Shown here: positions 1-11,100 of the stretch, piece after piece
How the letters are laid out: each line of letters opens with the position of its first letter
Numbering within the stretch: position 1 is the first letter of the stretch
NCBI GenBank assembly: GCA_947846985.1
Contig: CANTUZ010000001.1
Location: 116,887,757 to 116,951,756 of the forward strand
DNA: 64,000 bases
From: Fratercula arctica
Lineage: Eukaryota; Chordata; Aves; Charadriiformes; Alcidae
Reading direction: 5' to 3'
Notes under the pieces: generated by a model
What the model was told of the DNA's origin: nothing
What the model saw: only the letters and a program-made list of their open reading frames with translations
Database searches by the model: none
Translations under genes and position numbers: made by a program

Positions 1-1510
1 AGTATTACCTCTAACACAGAGCATCTTGATTGAAAACTAAAAATAGTAAAGACACTTTATGTGCCAGCTAGAGCTACTAATAGTGCTCCTAACAGCAATT
101 CTTCCATATTGAAGAAAAAAATGAAATAAAATCAACAACAGAGCAGAGGAACGTGCTTGCTCCCTGGCCTCCCCACTGCAGTAACAATACAGATGTTTTG
201 CACTTTCCAAAGCAGCCATTCAATCCCATTTGCCCCTTTCTTCTGTAAACTGGTCTCCTCCATTTTGAACTACTCGGCTCCCTCCTGAAGTTGGAGAAAC
301 AACAACCTACTTCTCTTCAAAATGAAGTAGTCACCTTATTCGCATTTGCTCAGATGCTGGTTTTAAACCAATTTTCTTTTGTCTCCTCTTTCTTTTATAA
401 AATTGACATTCACATCCCTTTTCCGGGCATGTTCGGCGTCCCAGCACAGGCAGCAGAGGGATTCAGGCTGACAAGAGAAGCTGATGGATTCAGCCCCCAG
501 GCAGTGCATTAGCTCTATGCCATGGAAGACCCTCTGCCCCTTTCCCCCACAGTATTTACGTATCCAAGGACCAATCTGACTCCCCATTGATGGATTGTTC
601 TGCTCTGGTCCCCTGTTTGATCTCAAAACTTATAAATATTTCATTGAATGGTAGAATTATGACATCAGCAATGACCCAGCCTGACATCACAAAGGCAGCA
701 AATTCATTTGTGCTCAGCTGTTCTGTTGTTTAAGATTCTGCACAAGGTCTTTCACATTTTGATAAAGTCATAGTTCACAGCTATATCATAACTCTAAGTA
801 TGACCCTTTAATGACATTGCAGTTAGGAGATATGACATTTTTTTTTGCCAGCTGGCAGTGAAATTTTTGCTATATCCATTAGATAGAAAGATTAGATAGA
901 TATCGGAGAGTGTATATAGAAAACACTATCAGCCGTCAATCTGGAGCTAAAGGGAGCTTCAGGCACATGACACTCACAGGTTATTTTCAAGCTAATGGAA
1001 TTTAGCATCCTCCTCGATCTAACATCTGTATTCAAAGAGTCAATCACTATATCTTTGTCACAACATCAGTACTGTTGAACATCAGGCCCAGTTTTTTCTT
1101 TCCCCCTTCCCCTTTCCTCCCCTGCCTTCTGCCCTGTTCTGGGCAAACATGCTTCAGATCAATAAAATCTCCATTTCACTTCATCATCAGCGCATTCCTT
1201 ACTTTAAAAGGGTCTTAGCAAATAAGATATTTTAGAGAAAAAAAAAAACAAAAATGTACATTATTCCAACTGAGAAGTTAGCTTCGTTTGCTATGAGATA
1301 CATTTTCAAATAAAGTATTTGTGAAAAAAAATAATATTCTTGTGTAAATTAGAAGATTCAGCCGCTAACAAAAAATTCACAAGCTCTGAGCACCTTAATT
1401 CAGAATAACAGCACAGTATTTTTCTATTACAAAAAAAAAAAAATTCTGCACCCCTCAACTTGCTTTCATCAAAAAAGTGTGTGTGAACATGTAAATGTGG
1501 TTTTTTTTAA

Positions 1511-1552
1511 ACATACATACACACACACACGCGCACATATATATATATATAG
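1511..1552. repeat. Compound (AC)n/(AT)n microsatellite
   Basis: A run of AC dinucleotides, broken by a GCGC, passes directly into a run of AT dinucleotides. It creates an artificial His-Thr / Ile-Tyr repeat in one frame, which explains the neighbouring spurious open frame. Confidence 0.95.
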
Positions 1553-3962
1553 TATGCATCTGGAGGCTACCCTTTCCTTATTTCAGTACTTTCTACCTTT
1601 TTCTTTTTATTTGTGTGAGAGATGGCACAAATCCATGGCTTTGCTCCTACTCTAGATGGATCCCACGGGTACAGCAGCGTATCTGGGGTAACAGTATTGT
1701 TAGTGACAGTACAGGGTCACACAAGGAAAACCAGCTGGAAGATTACATGGATCTCAAGGCCATTAAGAGAATAATCTTCTTCCCCATGGTGGGAGATGGG
1801 CCCATGACACAGAGCAGAGCTCCAAACCAGAATTCAGAAGCTGCCCAAAAGATAGTCTGGGTACCACCCCAGTAGAGAAATGTATGCCAGTAGCAGAGAG
1901 CACATGGTTATTACAACTTCCTTCTAATCCAGGCATGCTCTGGTGACACCTGTGATCTCAGTGCAGGCCCTGACGAAAATGCCTTCAAAGGCCAATTTTT
2001 TACTGCTAACAAATGGAGAATTTGAGAGATTCATGTATCCAAATTATACTAATATATTCCAAGTACATCGTTTCGTTTGGGGAAACTCGGACTGTTTGAA
2101 CAAATATTTAATTAATCCTCAAATGGCACAGCAGGAAAATATTTTTAATGATATCCCGCGGTCAAAATGAAAATTTGCTGTCGGTTACCTCACAGCGGCG
2201 CCCAAGTTTTACACTTTTTTTCATACAGATAAAAAAGTTATGCTTAGCAACAGTTGGCAAAACCTGACCTTTCTTGGTCGTATCTCACAACACTGGAACA
2301 TTTCTGGAATGTAACACGTCAGGTGTTGGAGGGTGTGCACAAACCCTGTGTGAGGGGGTTCAGGACGGGAAGCAGAGTACAGGTGAACCTGGGGAGAGGA
2401 TATGCGGTTACCTCCACCAGCACCTGGATAAGAGACCACCGACATCTGTACTTCTGTGTTACTACAGTCTAAGATCTACAAGAAGCAGTGATTACCTTAA
2501 CTGATTTTCAAAGGTTTAAAAATACATTTTTTTAAGGGCCCAAGACCTCATCTATGTCAAAATATAGGCAAGACTAAAATTAGAAGCTGGAGATAATTGC
2601 TTAGAAGTTTCACGTATATGTCTGTGTGTTTTGGTAAATTTTCCAGTACTCAGAGATTTCGGATCAGCCTTTGGTTAGAGAAGTCAAGTTTTTCCTGCTG
2701 GATAAACTGGGTGTGGAAGACTTTAATGACAAACTCCAATGAACAGGGAAATTCTTGGTATGGCCCTGACCTTTTACAACTACAGATGTTATATCTCTCC
2801 TCCTTAGTATCATTGTGTAATTTGCAGGCTGACATAAACCAGTGTATTTTCAGTGCCTCCCTTAAAGGGATTTGAATATCCAGAGGAGGAGTATGCTGGG
2901 AATTGACAATCATCCCTCAGATCCTGTAGGAAATGGAGATGTGTCCTGATGGAGGGGAAATCAAGATCTTGATGTAATCAAATCAACTTAGTAACAACTG
3001 TTTTGGACATTTCATGCTAACAAGGGTTTTTCAAGATTGCTCCTTCAGCAACTTTGCTGGAACTTGAAAGGAAATGTGGTGCTGATGAGGTAGTAATTAT
3101 TAAAGATATACTGTCATGGCCCAGTGTATTGTTACAAAATACAAAAATTGATTTTAACCTAGTTCAAACATCTCCTTTATTTTCAGCTGTCAGTGAGCAC
3201 ACATTTTAGAAGTATCTCCAGTAAAAGTAAATAAGAATTCCTTCTTTTTAAATGGTTGAAAGTGTTTCAGGAACCCAAGTAAGGAAATGCAAATTCATAC
3301 GTGCACTTATATTTGATATTACATTCAAAAAGGTAAAAGAAGCAGAAATATTTGTTAGCAGGTAGCTGCAGGCTAAAAAAATTAACAAACAAAAGTATTT
3401 TTAATTAATATTAGTTGAAGACTAAGAAAGTTTATATTCCTTAAATTAATAAATTGCACAAAAATATAATTTGACATCATGCATAATGTCTCTGAGTACT
3501 TCTCTGACACAGACACATCCATCAAATTATATCAGCCTTTAGATTTTTATTTCATTAAGAAGTAGGAGGAAAACTTCACCTTTGAACATGACAAATGTCA
3601 CTATAAGCAAAAATGGACAATGATGGATCACTCACTAACCAAAGAATCTTCTCCAGCTTCATTCCCATCATCTGCACTGCAACAGCAGAAACAGTTATAG
3701 GACTGGCCAGGAAAATACATGAATCATGCACGTGTGCGTGTCGAATGCACTAAAAAAGTCCTTTGGAAACAGACTTATCTACACAGAGACATAACATAAC
3801 CATGTAGCCAAGCTTAAGATATTTGCCTTTGCAAATACTAACTGCAAGATAGTTATACTTTTAGCAAAAGCAAGCAAAGAACAATACACACATGCTCGGG
3901 ACACTGCAGACATCTTGCACTCATGTGCATGGCACCTGCTGTGTAATTTTCAGATGTTAATG

Positions 3963-3996
3963 TTAAGTCACTCCCAGAGTTAAGTCATTCCCAGAG
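3963..3996. repeat. 17-base perfect-register tandem duplication
   Basis: Two adjacent 17-base copies (3963-3979 and 3980-3996) begin TTAAGTCA and end CCCAGAG. They differ by a single C/T transition. This looks like a recent small duplication. Confidence 0.9.
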
Positions 3997-4998
3997 TGGA
4001 GATACCTGATAACAAAAGAAGTGCCTGGAGACATCCAGGCATGAACACCCATAAAAAACAGCATGGCGCATCATACTGCTTACGTCAATTCTAGATCCAT
4101 TAATACTCATGATACCTAGATATGCTTTAGCACAGAACTCCATACCACTTTCAGTCAACATGTCAAAATAATATAAAGGAAAATGAAAAAAACGAAATTT
4201 TCATTTCATCTTTCTTTTTTTTTCCTTATAAATATCCCAAAGAGGTGATTTTCATCATTATGGAAAGACAGAACAAAACAGGGCAAAATTTTAGCAGTCA
4301 GCTCTGTTTCTGCCTGCTAATTTACTTTACATTAAAAGCCAGACAGCATAACTGAACCAGAAAAATGCTGTAAATTTACATAGCCAGAATTTTCAGACTT
4401 TTTACACATTATCGCTATGTTCACAATTAACCAAATTAATCCCAATTTTAAAGAGCTTTTAAGAGCAGCAAGGAGTACTTGATTTATCTGTTGCTTGCTC
4501 TCCTGTTTATTAACCTTATTTTTCCACTCTTCTGCAGTTTACTAGCAGAAAACAAATCCCAGGTGAAAGCCAATAAAATACTTCTTTTGTAATGTTAATG
4601 CTACTGTCTTTATAAATCTCCGATTCCAGGCACAGCCTTAGCTCCTTACTGGCTTTGATTTACAAGTGGGCTGACCTGGGCCTAACCTTGTCAGCTTTAG
4701 TTCTGAGACAGTCCTTAGGATTATGGGTCTCTGATCTGGCAAATTCCTGAGAGGAAAAAATTTAACTGAGGAAGGCTCTCTCTGACAAGTGATAAAGCCC
4801 CGTTCTTTTCAGGTTACACTAGAGAGGGGGTTATGGGCAGAATTAATTGAGAGAGACACAGGGACATTAAAAAAAAAAATCATGAAAGGAAAAAAAAAAG
4901 AGAATACAGAGTTTATGGGAGAATTACTGAAAAGGGAAGAAGGAGTACTTGAAGGGAAGCAATCAATTCCCATTTATAAGGTAGGGAGTCTAGCAAAC

Positions 4999-5256
4999 TA
5001 ATTAGCATTAGAGCCAGATCAATTTTCTTACACAAAGTATTTTATGAGATTGTTACATGACAGTATACTAATTAAAACTGATTGGCCTAATTAGAGCAGC
5101 ATTAATAACATAGCAAGCACTGGCAGCAGCACCACTTAGTCCGTGATGTGCTTTAAAGATAAAGATACGCCACCACAGACAGCCCTTGTTTTAACATAAC
5201 ATTTTGTTTTGCAGCAAGCCAACAGTGTGTCATCGTTGATCACACCATTGGTCAAT
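4999..5256. promoter_or_regulatory. Candidate enhancer: clustered homeodomain and CCAAT-type motifs
   Basis: Three TAATTA cores (4999-5004, 5069-5074, 5088-5093) fall within 95 bases. There are ATTGG (inverted CCAAT) sites at 5081-5085 and 5247-5251, the latter inside CCATTGGTCAAT. TAATTA is the standard core of many homeodomain proteins and ATTGG/CCAAT of NF-Y. The stretch contains no simple repeat or transposon. TAATTA is fairly common in AT-rich DNA, so the cluster only suggests an enhancer. Conservation or chromatin data would decide. Confidence 0.22.
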
Positions 5257-6125
5257 AGCTTGCTTCTTTTCTGCAGTGGAAGAAAAGGAAGAAAAATGGC
5301 AAATTAGCGAGTATAAAAGGGAGAGACACATTGAGAACTGAAAACAATGGTGCACTAGAAAAGCAATTAACGAGAAACAAATATAAAGCACGGGCCTGAT
5401 TCTCCCATGCCCTGAAGCTTGGGAAATAGTTTACTGGGAGATTGACCCAGTAAAGCTTCGCCCAGGCTTTGCTATCGCATAAAAGACATGCAATGCAAGG
5501 CAGCAGAGAAAAGAAACTACCCAGCTCAGCAAATTACAGCCCTTGGAGTCTAGAAACATTGATCAGTCTACAGGTTTCCAGCCTTTCCCCAAGGACTTAC
5601 TGAATAACTTTCCCAAAAGTTGGTAATGAGAAGTTGCCCAGATTTAAGATGTGACGAGACCTTTCCTTTATAAGAAATCTTTCTGAACATGAAGAAATTG
5701 GAACAACGTGCTTTTTTCTGGTTTTATTTTTTGAGGAAACAAGTGAAATTTGATAAAAAGCATGTTTCTAGTTTGGGTGTGAATAACGAGAAATGGCTGT
5801 ATGAATGAATGAACAACCTTCTACAAGTATTTGAATGAAGACAAGACATCAAATTGCCGTAGAAACAAAAAGCCATTTAAGTATGTAAAAGGAAACAAAA
5901 CCATTATTAAACAAGTTCAAAGTTAAGAGCTATTCAGAATTAAGTGGAATATTCCCCAGTAATATTTTGGAGCACTTGCCCACTTTTGTTTGCCATTTAG
6001 ACTTTAACTGCTGTGATTCTGCCACGATAAGTGAGAAATAAACATGTACAGAAAAACCAGGATATTTAGGGTTTAACAATATATTGCTGCAGATCAAGGT
6101 ATTGGAAATTTTAGATTAACAAGGG

Positions 6126-6189
6126 AGATAGGTATTGTAAGTAGATAGATTATTTTAAGATAGGTATTGTAAATTAGACAGATAATACA
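6126..6189. repeat. 32-base imperfect tandem duplication
   Basis: The 15-base string AGATAGGTATTGTAA occurs at 6126-6140 and again at 6158-6172. Related AGATAGAT / AGACAGAT sequence follows each copy, giving a repeat period of 32 bases whose second half has diverged. Confidence 0.8.
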
Positions 6190-6589
6190 AAAAACTTAGA
6201 AAGTAGAAGTTTTTCTTATTTTCTGAAGAAATACTTCCAGTCTATAACAATTATAGTGGTAATACAGTATTGCTGACAATGCTCTGTTCCTCATTGCACA
6301 ATGGTACAAAACAAAACCAAGTACAATGATCATTTGGTGCAGTGCTTCTGAAAGATACTGCCTTGAAACCACACTGGTCACTACTGCCTTCCACAGCAAC
6401 TACTACAAAGTAGGTACTCCATATGTGTTATCTCCAGAGGAGATACACTTCCAAAATACCCACGTGGGTAAATTTTCATAAGCAAAATAATGTCATTTCA
6501 AGATAAAAGCTGCTTTGTGAGTCAACAACTGCAAAATAATGTTACTAATGCACCAGAATTCAAGTAGGAATTTATTCTGGGAACTTATT

Positions 6590-8050
6590 AGAATCAAAAT
6601 CATTTAGGTTGGAAAAGACCCTTAAGATAATTAACTCCAACTGTTAACCTAGCACTGACAAGTCCACCACGAAACCATATCCATAAGCACCACATCTATG
6701 AGTCTTTTAAACACCTCTAGGGTGACTCAACCACTTCCCTAGGCAGCCTTTTCCAGTTCTTAATAACTCTTTGGGTGAAGAAATTTTTCCTAATATCCAA
6801 CCTAAACCTCCCCTAGTGCAACTTGAGACTGTTCCCTCTTGTCCTATTGCTTGTTACCTGGGAGAAGAGACCGACCCCCACCTCGCTACAACCTCCTTTC
6901 AGGTAGTTGGAGAGAGCGATAAGGTCTTCCCTCAGCCTCCTTTTCCAGACTAAACAACCCCAGTTCCCTCAGCCGCTCCTCATAAGACTTGTTCTCCTGA
7001 CCCCTCACCAGCCTCATTGCCCTTCTCTGGACTCATTCCAGAATCTCAATGTCTTTCTTGTAGTGAGGGGCCCAAAACTGAACACAGTACATGAGGTGTG
7101 GCCTCACCAGTGCTGAGGTACAGGGGGACAATCACTTCCCTACTCCTGCTGGTCACACTATTCCTGATACAAACCAGAATGCTGTTGGCCTTCTTGGCCA
7201 CCTGGGCACACTGCTGGCTCATATTCAGTCAGCTGTCCACCAACACTCTCAGGTCCTTTTCTGTCAGGCAGCTCTCCAGCCACTCTTCCCCAAGCCTGTA
7301 GCGCTTGCATGGGATTTTTCTGATCCAAGTGCAAGACCTGGCACTTAGCCTTGTAGAACTTCATACCATTGGCCTCAGCTCATTTATCCAGCCTGTTCAG
7401 ATCTCCCTGTAGACCCTTCCTACCCTCAAGCAGATCAACACTCCTGCCCAACTTGGTGTCATCTGCAAACTTACCAGGGGTGCACTCAATGCCCTCGTCC
7501 AGATCATTGATAAAGATATTAAACAGAACTGACAGAACTGGATACAATACTGACCACTGGGGAACACCACTTGTGACTGGCCACCAACTGGATTTAACTT
7601 CATTCACCATTACTCTTTGGGCCCGTCCATCCAGACAGTTTTTTACCCAGTGAAGAGTACGCCTGTCCAAGCCATAAGCAGACAGTTTCTCCAGCAGTAT
7701 GCTATAGACAACGGTGTCAGAGGCTTTAATAAAGTTGAGGTAGACAACATCCACAGCCTTTCCCTCATCCACTCAGCAGGTCACCTTGTCATAAAAGGAG
7801 ATCAGGTTAGTCAAGCAGGACCTGCATTTTGTAAACCCATGTTGACTGGGCCTTGCCACCTGGTTGTCCTGTAGGTGCCACGTGATGGCACTCAAGATGA
7901 TCTGCTCCATAACCTTCCTGGCACTAAGGTCAGACTGACAGGCCTGTAGTTCCCCAAATCCTCTTTGCGGCCCTTCTTCTGGATGGGCATCAAACTTGCT
8001 AACTTCAACTGGGTCAACCAATCAACTGGGACCTCCCTGATTAGCCAGTA
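6590..8050 (-). mobile_element. CR1 LINE, 5'-truncated, with decayed reverse transcriptase
   Basis: On the minus strand this is a CR1 non-LTR retrotransposon fragment of about 1.46 kb. The family is about 4.5 kb when complete, so the 5' part is missing. The 3' end at 6590 has the typical CTTTTCCAACCTAAATGATT tail. Reading leftward from 8021, about 245 codons stay in one frame to near 7290, broken by two TGA stops (7773-7775 and 7380-7382). Reverse-transcriptase motifs are visible: [26 protein letters not shown] (motif A), SGVPQ and FADDTKLG (catalytic motif C, both aspartates kept). Motif A has Asn where the family has its catalytic Asp, and GVPQ is followed by Trp rather than Gly. An in-frame 9-base duplication at 7523-7540 adds three codons. 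Further left the frame shifts, though family sequence remains recognisable to the tail. The copy is dead; it abuts another CR1 tail at 8061. Confidence 0.95.
7523..7540. repeat. 9-base tandem duplication inside the CR1 reverse transcriptase
   Basis: ACAGAACTG is present twice in a row (7523-7531 and 7532-7540). On the coding (minus) strand it inserts three codons between the GVPQ-containing stretch and FNIFINDL without shifting the frame. Confidence 0.85.
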
Positions 8051-8060
8051 CTGCTGATAT

Positions 8061-8135
8061 AGAATCACAGAATTGTTTAGGTTGGAAAAGATCTTTAAAG
8101 TCATCGAGTCCAGCTGTTAATCTACTGTGCCACAA
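8061..8135 (-). mobile_element. Very short CR1 3' end
   Basis: About 75 bases that on the minus strand match the last part of a CR1 element: a GACTCGATGACTTTAAAG-like block, then CTTTTCCAACCTAAACAATT and an ATTCTGTGATTCT terminus. It has the same orientation and subfamily-like tail as the larger element at 6590-8050, which ends only about ten bases away. The outer limit near 8135 is uncertain because similarity fades. It is either an extremely truncated insertion or the remaining end of a copy that the neighbour interrupted. Confidence 0.8.
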
Positions 8136-11100
8136 TGGTCAACTTCTCCAAGTAGAGAAGTACTTACAGAGAATTCCTCTCCAGAAGAAAAGGGGGAAAG
8201 ACGAAAATGCAAAAGCGCATAAGGAGCCTGCAATACATGACAATGTTGGTGGTTATAATTTTAGTTATTTGCCTATCATACATGAATATGTACCCATTGC
8301 TTTTAAATAAATATGTGTATTATGATTTCCTAAGTCTGAACACATACGTGAAGCAAAGCATAATAGCGCAGAAATAAAATGTATGCAATAATTTGTTGAT
8401 TTTAATATTTTAAGCTTCACAAATTAATTTTGAATTATTAAATTCCATAATAATTATGTAAAAGATATATCTTAAAAAAAGGACTTGTGTAATGGGCAAG
8501 GTGAATCTGCCACTAAATTATACTATGAAACCTACAGTGAGTCTCTAAAGAAACCAGGGCAACTAATGGACCTTTGCTTGCGTGAATCACATGGCTCAGC
8601 TTTGCGGTCTTCCCCGATGCACAACATCTGCCAAGTGTTACCTTAAGACTTTCTAAATATTTTACACAAACGTACCTCAGAACTGTGGGGGTGTTTTACT
8701 GACATTCATTTGATAACATCTGAATAACTCACATCTTGGAAAGTTACAAATAGGCTATTATTAAGTGCAAAAATATTTTTAGAAGCCCTAGAAATTGACC
8801 ATTCTTGCCCTGGTACTCATAACTGAACACCTTCCATATAACTTTCATATAACTTTTACACAGCTGAATGCACATCCTGTAGCTGAAGGCCATCCCCTGG
8901 GTTTGTGTGTCCCTAAGTCTCCTACAGCACTACCTCCATTTCTCCGGCTCACATTATGAGCATAAATCTTTACTTTTTGAGGAGTTTGGAAACTGTATCT
9001 GAAATCCCACCTGTCAGAGTTCAGGACCTCTGCTGAACTCCAGATCCACCCTGTTATTTAAGCATATTTTTTCCTCAAACAGGCATATATGCTGGCAGTC
9101 TGGGTTTACAGTTTTCCTATTTGGAAGCACATAATAATTGACACAAACTAATGCAAAGACTGCAAAGGTTCCAAAAATCTAGTCACTGATGTAGACAGTG
9201 TAAGAAATATATGGATATAGAGGGAATAAAATAAAATCTGCTTTCAGTGCTCTGCGTCAATTTCTTTGTCAGTCCTGATTGGCTTTTGCACTTAGAGCAA
9301 ACTTATTTTAGTAGTCCAGTTTTCTTTGTTCTGTGCATGGTTTCTTCTCCAATCCATAGTTTTTTCTGCACACAGTTCCTTCATTGCTGGGTAGCCCTGC
9401 AGGTAAATTACCCCTCCAGCTGTAAAAGAATTCCCTTTTCTTATTCTTTAATGTGCCCATTATTGCCATTCATTCTGCTTCCTTTTCATTTTTGCCATTC
9501 CTTAAGCCAGCAAACTAGTACCGACTAGTTTCTTCTTTCCTTTTGCAGATATTTTTAGTATGCAAAGCCTCATGCTACAGACTAGAAAAGATAGCTTTTT
9601 CATGGACTGCATCTAGACCATTTTTCCTGATGTCCTCCTCTGATGAAACCCAGAGTTTAATGAGACTGACTTGGAAGAACTATAACTCACCCTCCTAGTT
9701 ATGCCTATCACTATATGACTAACTCCACATATGCAAAGGTGTTGATTGATTAAGTTACTTCACACCGCCAATCAAAATTCATAAATTGTACAATATATGT
9801 AAAAACAATCTGATTTTCAGTCAGCTCTTCCTATCCTGAATGTCATGTAGCCTTTATTTGTGTGCCTAAGTATGGATTTGGTAGATAAATTTATGGACCA
9901 GTTTCAAAACTGTAGTTCAACTAGAACCAAAAACCATACTGCTAACATTCACTCCAGTTTGTTGATCATGGCAGTGCCAGACATGCACTCTGGGTAATAG
10001 CACAAAAAGTGTCGTTCAACATTTAATCTGATCTAAAGAGAAAGGGCTATTTAAGATTTGCTGTCCACCATTGCCACCTAGACACATCAACTTCAGTTAG
10101 TTTAGCAAAGAACAGAAATCATTTGAGTGTTAACAAATATGAACCTTTGAGTTATACAACAGGGATGCCATCTGAGTTATATGCAGCATTGTGAATTCTT
10201 GCATCTGTTCAGATTTTTTTGAATGCTTTGAAAAGGCAGCTGTCGTCTTCTTCAACAGTACCCTGAAGTCTATTAAAATACCGCAGGAAGGGCATTAATA
10301 AAACAGAGGTGCATCAAATGCATAAAAATAAGAAAGTGCTGAGGGGTCTGAAATTTTAGAAACTGTAATCATGTTTCTGAGCTTTTATTTAGTTTTGTTT
10401 AAATATACCACTAATGGATGTTAAATATATTGGTCCACATCCTCATCTGGGGGGAAAAAAAAAATCAATAAAGCTTAAATAGATTTATATGACTTGTGGT
10501 TCTGCCCCCCTTATCCTGATATTTACATTTCTGGGAGTTCATTTGTCTTTAGTCTGCTTCCTGAAGACTTTCAGGTTTGGAAGCCATGAGGAAACCAAGA
10601 TCTTTTAGACTATCTCTGGTGCAAGTCTCACTGCTGAAAGCATAATCACCCTTTCATATAATCTCATTTTGACTGGACCCGTACAAATGTTCTTACTGCT
10701 CAAAAGGAAAATTAACAGTCAGATAAAAAAGGTCACATGTCCCACGATAGGCTGTGTTCAGCTGTATAGCCGAATATAATCCACTTCTTAAGCCACAGTC
10801 TCCCATTTTCTTTTACTTGGAGCCTCTACAAATTAAAACACAGTGAGGCACAACATCCAAGAGATTAAATCACCATGAACTGACTTTCAGCTAAAACAAC
10901 CAGTGCTTTGTTTGCTTTAACAGACCTTGCTATTCATTGCCACTTAAAATCCACCACCAAGTAGTCCCAAACCATCAATTACATTGCACTTTATTATGAA
11001 CCCTGATGCTCTGCAGACCATGAAAGGGTATGCCTTCCCAAAAATCTGAACTGGAAGTAGCTTAACTTCAGTGACAGGGTAATCATCCTGTAAGGTAACG

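Larger units (their letters stand above)
1..6589. other. Unique AT-rich sequence, no gene seen
   Basis: No open frame in this stretch resembles a known protein, and none has a credible exon structure. The longest frame (1495-1875, plus) reads through a CA/TA microsatellite into unrelated sequence and is probably fortuitous. What the stretch does hold is a microsatellite at 1511-1552, a 17-base tandem duplication at 3963-3996, a cluster of TAATTA motifs at 4999-5093 and a 32-base imperfect tandem duplication at 6126-6189. Stretches around 600-1080 and 4380-4740 are free of simple repeats and could be conserved non-coding DNA, but sequence alone cannot show this. Confidence 0.7.

Noticed and set aside
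1495..1875. 126-codon open frame, plus strand
   Set aside because: Its start runs through a CA/TA microsatellite, giving a His-Thr/Ile-Tyr repeat; the rest has no recognisable similarity.
2197..2206. GGCGCCCAAG string like part of a retroviral primer-binding site
   Set aside because: No LTR-like sequence to its left and no gag/pol-like frame to its right; too short to mean anything alone.
3086..3095. TGAGGTAGTA, the let-7 seed region
   Set aside because: Match stops after ten bases and no hairpin precursor is evident.
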